Source of the DNA: Nocardia acidivorans NBRC 108247 | GTDB lineage: Bacteria; Actinomycetota; Actinomycetes; Mycobacteriales; Mycobacteriaceae | Assembly: GCF_001625085.1 (NCBI RefSeq) | Contig: NZ_BDAW01000005.1 | Span: 1 to 64,000, forward strand | DNA: 64,000 nt | Direction: 5' to 3' | In this document: positions 1 through 9,649 of the stretch, piece by piece | How positions within the stretch are numbered: the first letter of the stretch is position 1 | Layout: each line of letters opens with the position of its first letter | Program-made: the position numbers and the translations under genes | The notes under the pieces: model-generated | The model's database searches: none | Seen by the model: the letters and a program-made list of their open reading frames with translations, nothing else | What the model was told of the DNA's origin: nothing

Positions 1-79
1 TTCGGGACATAGCGCCGCGGGTACCTGCGTTGCGCAGGATGCGGCGGGCGTCGCGACGGGCAGCTCGGTGGGGGTCGAC

Positions 80-1288
80 ATGGGCTTTGAAACGGGCATG
101 GTGGACATGGTGGATTTACCGGAAGACATCGGTGGACGCGCGATCGTCGATGCGTGGCTCGAGGACCACGCCGATGATTTGATCCACTGGCGACGCCATA
201 TCCACGCCAACCCGGAGCTCTCCCGCACCGAGTTCGGTACCACCGAATTCATCGAGTCCTGGCTGGTGAAGGCCGGTCTCGAACCGCGCAAGCTACCGAG
301 CGGCACCGGGCTCATCGTCGATATCGGCCCGGACACCCCGCGTATCGGCCTGCGCGCCGATATGGACGCCCTGCCGTTGCAGGAGTACACCGGCCTGCCC
401 TTCGCCTCCACCGTTCCCGGTGTCTCGCACGCCTGCGGTCATGACGCGCACACCACCATCCTGCTCGGTACCGCGCTGGCACTGGCCGAGGTGCCGAACC
501 TGCCGGTCGGTGTGCGGCTGGTGTTCCAGCCCGCCGAGGAGGTCATGCCCGGCGGTGCCATCGATATGGTCGCCGCGGGCGCCATGGAGGATGTGTCGCG
601 CATGTTCGCGCTGCACTGCGATCCGCGCCTGGAGGTCGGCCGCGTCGGAATTCGGGTGGGGGCCATCACCTCCGCCGCCGACACCGTCGAGCTGGTGCTG
701 GATTCGCCGGGCGGGCACACTTCGCGCCCGCATCTGACCAGTGATCTGGTGTACGCCATCGGCACCGTCATCACCGGTCTGCCGGGTCTGCTGAGTCGTC
801 GGATCGATCCGCGCACCAGTACCGTCATGGTGTGGGGTGCGGTGTCGGCGGGCAAGGCGCCCAACGCGATTCCGCAAACGGGCATGCTCACCGGCACCGT
901 GCGCACCGGCGATCACGCCACCTGGTCGCTGCTCGAGCCGATGGTCCGCGAGATCGTCGAGGGACTGCTCGCGCCGACCGGTGTGCGCTGGCAGCTCAAT
1001 TACAAGCGCGGCGTGCCGCCGGTGGTGAATGACGAACTCGCCGTGCGCATGTTCGAGGACGCCATTCGTGAGGTCGGTCCGGACGCGCTCGCCGATACCC
1101 AGCAGTCCGGCGGTGGTGAGGACTTCTCCTGGTATCTGGAGGAGGTCCCCGGAGCCATGGCCCGCCTGGGCGTCTGGTCCGGTCAGGGCGAACAACTCGA
1201 CCTGCACCAGCCCACTTTCGACATCGACGAGCGCGCACTGGCGGTGGGTGTCCGGGTAATGACGAATATCGTGCTGAACGCCTACTGA
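80..1288 (+). CDS. amiA1: M20-family metallo-amidohydrolase, AmiA1-like
   Basis: Zinc-dependent hydrolase of the M20/amidohydrolase family, which removes acyl groups from N-acyl amino acids or related amides in the cytoplasm; the substrate here is unknown. The metal-site motif HACGHDAH is near residue 117, the catalytic Glu pair PAEE near 152, ALHCD near 180, and the late ligand region SGGGEDFSWY near 345. About 400 aa is normal for the family. ATG 80 is preferred because a G-rich ribosome site precedes it; GTG 68, ATG 98 and ATG 107 are in frame. The frame is open back to the window edge, so a more distant start cannot be excluded. It begins a block collinear with M. tuberculosis amiA1-Rv3304-lpdA (recalled order). 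Confidence 0.9.
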   Translation: MGFETGMVDMVDLPEDIGGRAIVDAWLEDHADDLIHWRRHIHANPELSRTEFGTTEFIESWLVKAGLEPRKLPSGTGLIVDIGPDTPRIGLRADMDALPLQEYTGLPFASTVPGVSHACGHDAHTTILLGTALALAEVPNLPVGVRLVFQPAEEVMPGGAIDMVAAGAMEDVSRMFALHCDPRLEVGRVGIRVGAITSAADTVELVLDSPGGHTSRPHLTSDLVYAIGTVITGLPGLLSRRIDPRTSTVMVWGAVSAGKAPNAIPQTGMLTGTVRTGDHATWSLLEPMVREIVEGLLAPTGVRWQLNYKRGVPPVVNDELAVRMFEDAIREVGPDALADTQQSGGGEDFSWYLEEVPGAMARLGVWSGQGEQLDLHQPTFDIDERALAVGVRVMTNIVLNAY

Positions 1289-1314
1289 CACAGGCGTTCT
1301 CGCACAAACAAGAG

Positions 1315-1347
1315 CGCCGGGCCGCACCTCGAGGGTGCGGCCCGGCG
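1315..1347. terminator. Hairpin between convergent amiA1-like and GGCT-like genes
   Basis: A 14-bp GC-rich stem (CGCCGGGCCGCACC, 1315-1328) pairs perfectly with 1334-1347 across a 5-nt loop. It lies between two convergent genes and has no T-tract on either side, as is common for actinobacterial terminators. Confidence 0.7.
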
Positions 1348-1364
1348 GCGTATGAGCGAAAGGT

Positions 1365-1844
1365 CTAGGGGCCGAAGGTGCCCGGGCCCACGTTCTTGCT
1401 GTTACGGGTGCGCAGGGCGTGTACGTATTCGCTTGGGGCGCCCGCCTTTTCGGCTCCTTCGGCGATAACCCCGAGGTAGCGGGCCGAGGGTAGGCCGCCT
1501 TCGTAGGCGTCCAGTACGTAGAGCCAGGCCAGGACGGGCTGGGTGGCACTGCCCTGGTTGGGGGTCACCCGGAGGCGGATCTTCTTGTGGATGCCGAAGT
1601 CCGAGCCCTCCCAGCGGTCCAGGCTCGCCTCGTCCTCACCGGGGACGTCGTAGAGGACGACGAAAACCCGGGATCCGGGCTCCTCGACCACGGTCGCGAG
1701 CGGTCCCTCCCAGCCGATGTCGTCCCCGGCGAAGGTCAGGCGCCAACCCTCCAGCCAGCCGGTTCCGTACACGGGGGAGTGCGGACAGCGCTTGAGCATC
1801 TGCTCCGGATCCATGTTGGATCCGTAGGCGGCGTAAATCGGCAC
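1365..1844 (-). CDS. Gamma-glutamylcyclotransferase-like protein
   Basis: 159-aa protein with the GGCT-fold opening motif YGSNM at residues 7-11 and the later segment YEGGLPSARYLG, typical of the gamma-glutamylcyclotransferase-like family. The true substrate is not established for this actinobacterial branch. It is convergent with the amiA1-like gene and corresponds by position to M. tuberculosis Rv3304. The GTG start at 1844 lies 6 nt after a TAGGCT -10 box, so the mRNA is probably leaderless. Confidence 0.75.
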   Translation of the reverse strand: MPIYAAYGSNMDPEQMLKRCPHSPVYGTGWLEGWRLTFAGDDIGWEGPLATVVEEPGSRVFVVLYDVPGEDEASLDRWEGSDFGIHKKIRLRVTPNQGSATQPVLAWLYVLDAYEGGLPSARYLGVIAEGAEKAGAPSEYVHALRTRNSKNVGPGTFGP

Positions 1845-1850
1845 CGTTAG

Positions 1851-1856
1851 AGCCTA
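1851..1856 (-). promoter_or_regulatory. -10 box TAGGCT, leaderless start of GGCT-like gene
   Basis: TAGGCT is followed by exactly 6 nt and then the GTG start at 1844; no Shine-Dalgarno is possible between them. Confidence 0.6.
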
Positions 1857-2067
1857 TCGAACATTCCCGGGCAACCTCCCCTGATCCCGCTTGTAGGCGG
1901 TTCGCGTATACGGACCGGTCGCTCCGGAGCAGCCATGATCGCGGGCCGGATCCTCCCGAATTGTGACGAAGCTGTCTTCAGACGCGGTCGGAGCTGTAGG
2001 GATGCCGCCCGTTAAGTTTGTAGGGCGGCATCGGAGATCCCGATAGCCCATCAGAAGCGAGGGAACA

Positions 2068-3471
2068 ATGACCCGCATTGCGATCATCGGAGGCGGACCC
2101 GCCGGATATGAGGCGGCACTGGTCGCCGCTCAGCACGGCGCGCCCGTCACGCTGATCGACTGTGACGGCATCGGCGGCGCGTGTGTGCTCTGGGACTGTG
2201 TGCCCTCCAAGACCTTCATCGCCTCCACCGGTGTCCGAACCGATCTTCGCCGCGCCCGTGACCTGGGCATCACCGTGCACCCCTCACAGGCGCAGGTGCG
2301 TCTGGCCGAGGTGAACTCGCGCGTGAAGGCGCTCGCGCAGGCGCAGTCCGCCGATATCAAGGTGAAGTTGCAGACCGCGGGCGTGATCGTGTTGAACGGG
2401 CACGGCGAGCTGATCGATCAGGCGCCGGGTCTGGCCACCCACCTGGTGAAGGCGACGCTGGGCGATGGCCGGCAGCAGGTCATCGAGGCCGAGGTGGTCT
2501 TGATCGCCACCGGCGCCAGCCCGCGCGTGCTGCCGGGCGCCGAGCCGGACGGTGAGCGCATTCTCAACTGGCGTCAGCTGTACGACCTCAAGGAACTGCC
2601 CGAGACGCTCGTGGTGGTCGGCTCGGGTGTCACCGGCGCCGAATTCGTCTCCGCCTACACCGAAATGGGTGTGAAGGTGAAGTTGGTCTCGAGCCGCGAC
2701 CGCGTGCTGCCCGGCGAGGACGCCGATGCGGCGCTGGTGCTGGAGGACGCGCTGGCCGAGCGCGGTGTGGAGCTGGTCAAGCATGCCCGCGCCGATGCGG
2801 TGGAGCGCACCGCCGACGGCATTGTGGTGAAGCTGTCCGACGGTCGCACCGTGACCGGTTCGCATGCGCTGATGACGGTCGGCTCGATTCCCAATACCCA
2901 GAATCTGGGCCTGGATCGCTTGGGCATCGAACTCGACAAGGGCGGCTACCTGCGGGTGGATCGCGTCTCGCGCACCACCGCGACCGGTGTGTACGCGGCC
3001 GGTGACTGCACGGGCCTGCTGCCGCTGGCCTCGGTGGCCGCCATGCAGGGCCGGATCGCGATGTACCACGCGCTCGGTGAGGGCGTGCAGCCGATTCGCC
3101 TGAAAACCGTTGCCTCAGCGGTGTTCACGCGCCCGGAGATCGCGACGGTCGGTGTCAGCCAGACCGCCATCGACAATGGTGAGGTGCCCGCGCGCACGGT
3201 CATGCTGCCGTTGAACACCAATCCGCGGGCCAAGATGTTGGGTCTGCGTAGGGGTTTCGTGAAGATCTTCTGCCGCCCCGCCACCGGTGTGGTGATCGGC
3301 GGCGTGGTGGTGGCCCCGATCGCCTCGGAGCTGATTCTGCCCATCGCCCTTGCGGTGCAGAACAATCTGACCGTGAACGATCTCGCCCAGACCTTCTCGG
3401 TGTACCCGTCGCTGACCGGCTCGGTGACCGAGGCCGCGCGTCAGCTCATGCGCCACGACGACCTGGACTGA
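2068..3471 (+). CDS. lpdA: NAD(P)H quinone reductase LpdA (flavoprotein disulfide reductase family)
   Basis: 467-aa FAD/NAD(P)-binding flavoprotein. The N-terminal FAD motif GGGPAGYE is at residues 8-15, the CVLWDC active-site pair is at Cys39 and Cys44, and the second Rossmann motif GSGVTGAEF is near 188. The C-terminus reads VYPSLTGS where true lipoamide dehydrogenases carry a His-Glu pair (HPTxSE), so it should not act as a dihydrolipoamide dehydrogenase. M. tuberculosis LpdA (Rv3303c) is known as a quinone reductase of this type, not the E3 component. A ribosome site GAGGG precedes the ATG closely. Confidence 0.88.
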   Translation: MTRIAIIGGGPAGYEAALVAAQHGAPVTLIDCDGIGGACVLWDCVPSKTFIASTGVRTDLRRARDLGITVHPSQAQVRLAEVNSRVKALAQAQSADIKVKLQTAGVIVLNGHGELIDQAPGLATHLVKATLGDGRQQVIEAEVVLIATGASPRVLPGAEPDGERILNWRQLYDLKELPETLVVVGSGVTGAEFVSAYTEMGVKVKLVSSRDRVLPGEDADAALVLEDALAERGVELVKHARADAVERTADGIVVKLSDGRTVTGSHALMTVGSIPNTQNLGLDRLGIELDKGGYLRVDRVSRTTATGVYAAGDCTGLLPLASVAAMQGRIAMYHALGEGVQPIRLKTVASAVFTRPEIATVGVSQTAIDNGEVPARTVMLPLNTNPRAKMLGLRRGFVKIFCRPATGVVIGGVVVAPIASELILPIALAVQNNLTVNDLAQTFSVYPSLTGSVTEAARQLMRHDDLD

Positions 3472-3670
3472 CGGGTTAACTTCCGGTGTAATGCCGCTCG
3501 GCGGGTTGCCCACAGTACTCGGGTGTGATTCACTTCGCGACGGGAAGCGATCGGCAGGGCGGTCGCGAGAACGCCGGGGGGTCAACCCTTTCCGACGCGG
3601 CCGGTGCACAGCTCGTACTCGCCCCGCACGCACGATCGCGGCGATGAGGGACGAAGGAATAGGGCGAAAA

Positions 3671-4843
3671 GTGAAGCACCGCAAGCCGAATCGGATCAAG
3701 GCCAGCACCTCCCTGTCGTTGGCCGGAGCGGCCGCCGTGGTCAGCCTGCTGGGCACACCGGCCAATGCCGCCCCCGCGGACCCGAGCGTGGTACCCACCG
3801 CACCGGGTCAGCAGCCGGGCGACGGTCAGCCCGATGGGTCGGCCCCGACCACCGAACCCGCCCCGGAAAACCCGCAGGCCGTGGTGGTTCCGGCTCCCAA
3901 GCCGGAGAATGTACAGCCGGGCACCACCAAACCGCAGCAGAGTCAGCCGGGTGTCACCACCCCGGGCTCGCCCGGCACCACCCAGCCCGGTACGACCCAG
4001 CCCGGCACCACCCAGCCCGGTACGACCCAGCCGGGCGCGACCCAGCCCGGTGCCACCGTGCCCTCCGGTGAATCGCCCAAGACCGACGACACCCAACCCG
4101 CCGGTGTCGCGCCCAAGGATTCCAAGCCGACCCAGCCCGGCGTCACCGTGCCGCGCGTCGCCCCGCTGCCGGTACCCGGTCAGCAGGCGCCCGCCGTGCC
4201 GGTGCAGGTCCCGCCCGCGACCACCACCAAGCCGGACACCCAGGCCAACAACCCGGGCGCGCAGGCGAACAAGCCGGGTACCGCGCAGCCCGCGGTCACC
4301 ACCGATCAGGATCAGCCGGACACCTCGCTGAACACCCTCACCGGTGAGCCCGCGGTACAGAAGCCGCAGTGGCAGGCCCCGGCCGTGCAGACCGCCCCGG
4401 CCGCGCCCGTGGTCGAGATGACCGGTCCGCACACCGAGGTCGGCGCGAATATCGACGGTGGCGCCACACTGCCCGGTTTCGCCGCCAACACCCACCACTT
4501 CAGCAATCTGGACGGGTACGTCGGCACGATCGGCTACACCACCCCGGGTGGTACCGGTGAGGCCGGTATGTCGCTGGACTTCACCCGGGTCAACCAGATC
4601 AAGGTGACCGCCTTCGCGAGCGCGGGCGCGGGCGACGATCGCAAGATGGAATTCATCCTCGACACCACGGTCGCCAATGCCGTGAAGGCCGATACCGAGA
4701 ACTTCATTCGCCTGATGCCGGGCGGCGCCACCATCCTGGACGCGGCCGCTCAGATTGGTAGGCTTCCGGCGGGCGACATCCCCGGGCAGACCACCGACCT
4801 CGGCGGCATGACCACGCAGGTGGGCGGTTCGGTCCAGTACTGA
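3671..4843 (+). CDS. Secreted Pro/Thr-rich protein with unassigned C-terminal domain
   Basis: Unrecognised exported protein of 390 aa. From GTG 3671 the product opens with basic residues, a hydrophobic stretch (SLAGAAAVVSLLG) and an Ala-rich cleavage site near residue 32, so it is probably Sec-secreted; the in-frame ATG 3644 would spoil the signal peptide. Residues about 33-245 are low-complexity Pro/Thr/Gln with a tandem PGTTQ repeat encoded near 3970-4045. Residues about 255-390 form a compact Gly-rich, probably beta-structured domain ending in VGGSVQY, with no Cys. It could span or decorate the mycomembrane. I considered an MspA-type porin but saw no convincing motif. A perfect hairpin follows the stop. 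Confidence 0.7.
   Translation: MKHRKPNRIKASTSLSLAGAAAVVSLLGTPANAAPADPSVVPTAPGQQPGDGQPDGSAPTTEPAPENPQAVVVPAPKPENVQPGTTKPQQSQPGVTTPGSPGTTQPGTTQPGTTQPGTTQPGATQPGATVPSGESPKTDDTQPAGVAPKDSKPTQPGVTVPRVAPLPVPGQQAPAVPVQVPPATTTKPDTQANNPGAQANKPGTAQPAVTTDQDQPDTSLNTLTGEPAVQKPQWQAPAVQTAPAAPVVEMTGPHTEVGANIDGGATLPGFAANTHHFSNLDGYVGTIGYTTPGGTGEAGMSLDFTRVNQIKVTAFASAGAGDDRKMEFILDTTVANAVKADTENFIRLMPGGATILDAAAQIGRLPAGDIPGQTTDLGGMTTQVGGSVQY
3968..4047 (+). repeat. Tandem PGTTQ-coding repeat
   Basis: About five successive 15-bp units encode PGTTQ or PGATQ inside the Pro/Thr-rich linker of the secreted protein at 3671-4843. Such coding minisatellites vary in copy number between strains in many actinobacteria. Confidence 0.7.
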
Positions 4844-4884
4844 GAACGCGGGCACGTCACGGTGCCCGGCAAGAGCTGAGTTGT

Positions 4885-4918
4885 CGCGTGGGGCGGTCGT
4901 AAGCGACCGCCCCACGCG
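4885..4918 (+). terminator. Perfect 15-bp hairpin after the secreted Pro/Thr-rich gene
   Basis: CGCGTGGGGCGGTCG (4885-4899) and its exact complement (4904-4918) flank a TAAG loop. No T-run follows. It sits 21 bp before the next start codon, so it could also affect read-through into that gene. Confidence 0.7.
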
Positions 4919-4939
4919 TGTGTGGCGAAAGGACGTGTG

Positions 4940-6409
4940 ATGGATTCCGGCCAGGACGAGTCGGCGGACCGCCCCGCATCGGGTGCCGGCGCCGGAGCGC
5001 CGAGCCCGGGGACCGAGCACGATGCCGCGGGGCACGCGGGCGGGCAGGGCGGTCCCACCGAACCGGATGCGAGCGCCGCGGGGTCCGATGCCGAGCGGGG
5101 CGCGCCTTTCGACACCGTGGGCGATGCGGGCACCGATTTCGGGCCGGCCGTCTCGGAATTCGCTCCCTCGCTCAACGACTTCGGGCCGCCGGTCTCCGTA
5201 TTCGGTTCCGGTGCGGACACTTTCGGGCCGCCGAGCGCCGAATTTGGTGCGCCGGTAGCGGATTTCGGTGCCGCCGACGCCGAGTTCGGTCCGCCCACGG
5301 GTCAGTTCCGGCCGGTGCCCGACGCGCCCGTGGCGGGGTGGGCGCCCGCGCCGGTACCGGCCAGTCCCGAACTGGCCTGGCGGCCCGCCGACGGGACGCC
5401 GCCCGCGCCGGAGTATCTCGCCCCGGACTCCTCGACGCCGTATCCGGGTGATGCGAATGCGTTGTACGGCAATGGCATCGGTGATGCCGAACAGACCGTG
5501 CGCTATGGCGTCGACGAGACGGTGCGCTATGACACCGCGCCCGAGCCGCCCGCGCCGAAGAAGTCCGGCTGGGCGACCGGCGGTGGAATCAAGACCTCGC
5601 AGATCGGCCGCGAGTCGGCCTGGCTGCGCTCCGCCGAGAACGGTATGCCCGAGTCGGATTCCGCCGCACCGCAACAGGAATCGCTGTCGTGGGCGGATGA
5701 TCCGCTCACCAAGCTGTTGATGCCCAAGAAGGCCGAGGCAGGTAAGGGCGGGGCCGGTAAGGGCGGGGCGGCGAAGGGTTCGAAGCAGGAGCCGCTGTCC
5801 TGGTCCGAGGACTCCATCGCGCAGCGGCTGGCCCCGAAGACCGCCGCGGCGCCGGGCAAGCCGAAGAGATCGTGGATGCCCGTCGCGGTCGGCGGCGGCG
5901 CCCTGGTTCTGATCGCGGTGGTCGCGCTGGTGGTCGTCTCGCTCACCCGCGGTGACTCCGGTACCTCCGATGACACGCAGGCGGCCTTCGGTCCCGGTGG
6001 CACGGTCACCACCGCCGCGCCCTCCTCGATCGCGGCGCTGAGCTGTCCGGCCAAACGTGATGGCGCGCTGACCATCGGCAATGGTCCGGGCGGCACCGAT
6101 TCGGGCACCGCCGCGATCCTCGGGTTCCAGCACGCCTTCTACGCCGATCGCGACGGCGCGAAGGCGCGGTCGTTCGTCGCGGTGGATTCCCCGACCGTCT
6201 CACCCGCCGAGACGATTCAGCAGGCCATCAACGATGTGATCCCGAAGGGCACCAGTTACTGCCTGCGCATCACCGATCTGGGCGGGGAGGCGTTCGACGC
6301 CGATCTGACCGAGCATCGCCCGGACGGCACCACCACCGTCTACCGGCAGCGCATCGTGACCGTGAACAAGGACGGCAAGCATCTGATCTTCACCATCGAC
6401 GAGCGGTAG
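4940..6409 (+). CDS. Membrane-anchored protein with disordered N-half, paired LSW motifs and extracytoplasmic C-terminal domain
   Basis: Unrecognised 489-aa protein. Residues 1-200 are acidic, Pro/Gly/Ala-rich and carry a run of short F-G/F-A repeats (DFGP, EFAP, VFG, TFGP, EFG). Two related motifs follow: LSWADDPLTKLLMPKK near 252 and LSWSEDSIAQRLAPK near 286, separated by a Gly/Lys linker. A single membrane helix (about 312-335) is followed by a roughly 125-residue domain containing two Cys (SCPAK and SYCLRITD) and a regular beta pattern. The C-terminal part resembles uncharacterised actinobacterial DUF8176-type domains as I remember them; that is unverified. ATG 4940 is chosen because AAAGGA sits 6 nt upstream. 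Confidence 0.75.
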   Translation: MDSGQDESADRPASGAGAGAPSPGTEHDAAGHAGGQGGPTEPDASAAGSDAERGAPFDTVGDAGTDFGPAVSEFAPSLNDFGPPVSVFGSGADTFGPPSAEFGAPVADFGAADAEFGPPTGQFRPVPDAPVAGWAPAPVPASPELAWRPADGTPPAPEYLAPDSSTPYPGDANALYGNGIGDAEQTVRYGVDETVRYDTAPEPPAPKKSGWATGGGIKTSQIGRESAWLRSAENGMPESDSAAPQQESLSWADDPLTKLLMPKKAEAGKGGAGKGGAAKGSKQEPLSWSEDSIAQRLAPKTAAAPGKPKRSWMPVAVGGGALVLIAVVALVVVSLTRGDSGTSDDTQAAFGPGGTVTTAAPSSIAALSCPAKRDGALTIGNGPGGTDSGTAAILGFQHAFYADRDGAKARSFVAVDSPTVSPAETIQQAINDVIPKGTSYCLRITDLGGEAFDADLTEHRPDGTTTVYRQRIVTVNKDGKHLIFTIDER

Positions 6410-6473
6410 TCCCCGGTGCGGGGGTCCGGCTCCGGGGCCGTCGCATCTCTGCGGAATCTCACAATGCGGGACT

Positions 6474-6515
6474 GAAATTTCACATCCTGGTAGCGCTGTG
6501 ACACAGTGGAATTTC
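6474..6515. promoter_or_regulatory. Inverted repeat before the aminotransferase gene
   Basis: GAAATTTCAC (6474-6483) and GTGGAATTTC (6506-6515) are inverted copies (9 of 10 match). Between and overlapping them is the perfect palindrome CTGTG-A-CACAG (6496-6506). A third related half, GGAATCTCAC, lies about 10 bp upstream. The arrangement resembles a multi-site operator; no adjacent regulator gene explains it. Confidence 0.45.
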
Positions 6516-6546
6516 GCGTACCCCGGCGTTCCCTCGGAGGTGTTTC

Positions 6547-7731
6547 ATGTCCGCGATCACTCCACCGCTGTCCCGGCGGCTCGATGACCTGCAGAGCTCC
6601 GCGATTCGCGATCTGCTCAAGCTCACCGCGCGCGCCGAGATCATCAGCCTGGCCGGTGGATTGCCCGATGCGCAGCTCATGCCCCGGGATCGGATCGCGG
6701 TAGCCGCCGATGCCGCACTGGGTGATCGCGCGGTACTCCAGTACACCGAATCACCCGGCTGGGGTCCGCTGCGCGAGGTGCTGGCCGCGCGGGAGTCCAC
6801 CCGCATGGGCCGCACCATCGCGGTGGACGAGGTCTTCGTCACGCACGGTTCGCAGCAGGCGCTGTCCCTGCTCGCCGAGGTGCTGCTGGATCCGGGCGCG
6901 CTGGTGATCGTGGAGGATCCGGCGTATGTCGGTGCGCTACAGGTCTTCCGGGCCGCCGGGGCACGGATCGTCGCGGTCCCGCTGGATGCCGAGGGTATGC
7001 GCGTGGATGTGCTGCGCGACCTGCTGGCGGCGGGCGAGCGCCCCGCCTTCGTGCACACGGTCAGCAATTTCCACAATCCCGGTGGCGTCACCATGAGCAC
7101 CGAGCGCCGCATCGAATTGGCCGAACTCGCCACCGCACACGGCTTCTGGGTGATCGAGGACGATCCCTACGGTGAACTCTGGTTCGACCGCCCGTCACCC
7201 GCGCCGGTGGCGACGTACTCGCCCAACGTGATTCGACTCTCCAGTGCCTCCAAGATCCTCGCCCCCTCGCTGCGGGTGGGGTGGATGGTGGCCCCTGATC
7301 GCGTCTGTCGCGCCGTGGAACTGCTCAAGCAGGGTGCGGACCTCTGCGGGTCCGCATTGACCCAGCAGATCGCCACCGCGCTGCTCTCGGACAGCGATTG
7401 GCTTGCCGCCCACGTGGATTCGGTCCGCCGGGTCTACGGTGAACGCGCCCGCGCCCTGGTGAACGCGGTCCGCACCACCTTCGGCGACCGGGTCACCACC
7501 ACCGATGCGGCGGGCGGCATGTTCGTCTGGGCCGACTTCCAGGACGGCACCGACACCCGCGCCCTGCTCCCGCACGCCCTGGACGCGGGCGTCGCCTACG
7601 TCCCGGGCGCGGCCTTCGCCGTCTCCACCGACTACGCCCACTCCATGCGCCTGTGCTTCACCACCTCGGAAACCCCCGTCCTGGAAGAAGCCGTCGCCCG
7701 CCTGGCCAAGGCGCACGCCGCCCTCGGCTGA
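6547..7731 (+). CDS. PLP-dependent aminotransferase (class I/II, 2-aminoadipate-transaminase-like)
   Basis: 394-aa fold-type I aminotransferase. The Schiff-base Lys lies in SSASKILAPSLRVGW (about residue 237), with the upstream PLP-contact Asp in EDDPYGEL and the C-terminal Arg in HSMRLCF. The sequence corresponds to the aminotransferase half of MocR/LysN-like enzymes without the GntR DNA-binding domain, so it is a catalytic enzyme rather than a regulator. The amino donor cannot be read from sequence. A strong ribosome site, GGAGG, precedes the ATG. It is monocistronic and is followed by a palindromic repeat. Confidence 0.85.
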   Translation: MSAITPPLSRRLDDLQSSAIRDLLKLTARAEIISLAGGLPDAQLMPRDRIAVAADAALGDRAVLQYTESPGWGPLREVLAARESTRMGRTIAVDEVFVTHGSQQALSLLAEVLLDPGALVIVEDPAYVGALQVFRAAGARIVAVPLDAEGMRVDVLRDLLAAGERPAFVHTVSNFHNPGGVTMSTERRIELAELATAHGFWVIEDDPYGELWFDRPSPAPVATYSPNVIRLSSASKILAPSLRVGWMVAPDRVCRAVELLKQGADLCGSALTQQIATALLSDSDWLAAHVDSVRRVYGERARALVNAVRTTFGDRVTTTDAAGGMFVWADFQDGTDTRALLPHALDAGVAYVPGAAFAVSTDYAHSMRLCFTTSETPVLEEAVARLAKAHAALG

Positions 7732-7800
7732 CCCTCTGGCGCCCCGGCGGTCCACGCCGTAGTCCCGGTACATCACACCCCCGTCCATCCGGGGACAGCG

Positions 7801-7896
7801 CCCCGTCATCCCGGCATGCTTTCGGCCGGGATCCACACGTGTTGCGCTCCGGCAAGTTCGGTGGATCCCGGCCGAAAACGCGCCGTGATGACGGGG
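7801..7896. repeat. Dispersed palindromic repeat, complete copy (two 36-bp arms)
   Basis: Left arm 7801-7836 begins CCCCGTCATCCCGG and ends GGGATCCAC. Right arm 7861-7896 is its reverse complement with 4 mismatches in 36; the loop is 24 bp. It lies between the convergent aminotransferase and glpK genes. Related arms occur at 24724, 28379-28458 and 41441. Confidence 0.85.
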
Positions 7897-7968
7897 TGGG
7901 CTCGGCGTGCCGGGACAGTCGGGTTGGCCCGGTGCGGCGGGTTGGCGGGCGGGGGGCGATAACCCCGG

Positions 7969-9465
<1,497 letters not shown>

Positions 9466-9471
9466 TCGAGC

Positions 9472-9477
9472 AGGCTA
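9472..9477 (-). promoter_or_regulatory. -10 box TAGCCT, leaderless start of glpK
   Basis: TAGCCT followed by 6 nt and the glpK ATG at 9465. Confidence 0.6.
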
Positions 9478-9649
9478 CCCGGCGTCGCTGCGCGGATCGG
9501 GCCATGACGCGCGCCCCATCGGACACCACGGCCGGTGGTCGCACCGCGAACGATTACTGTGGACTACGGTTGCTTACGAGTAGCTGAGCGTCGACATCGA
9601 TACGAACCGCCGCGCCGAACCCTCGCGGCGAAAGCCGGAGGAGTCGAGC

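Noticed and set aside
2068..3471. LpdA lacking the C-terminal His-Glu pair as a novel defect
   Set aside because: This absence is expected for the LpdA quinone-reductase branch and is not an anomaly.
3968..4047. CRISPR-like short tandem repeat
   Set aside because: The repeats are 15 bp, in frame, without spacers, and encode PGTTQ; they are coding repeats.
3671..4843. MspA-family porin
   Set aside because: Secretion signal fits, but the C-terminal domain shows no recognisable MspA pattern and the long Pro/Thr stalk is atypical.
3530..6133. Very long minus-strand frame (867 codons) opposite the secreted and membrane protein genes
   Set aside because: It is the antisense of two genes with signal peptide, membrane helix and ribosome sites; its product is Arg/Gly-rich low complexity, typical of GC-rich antisense frames.
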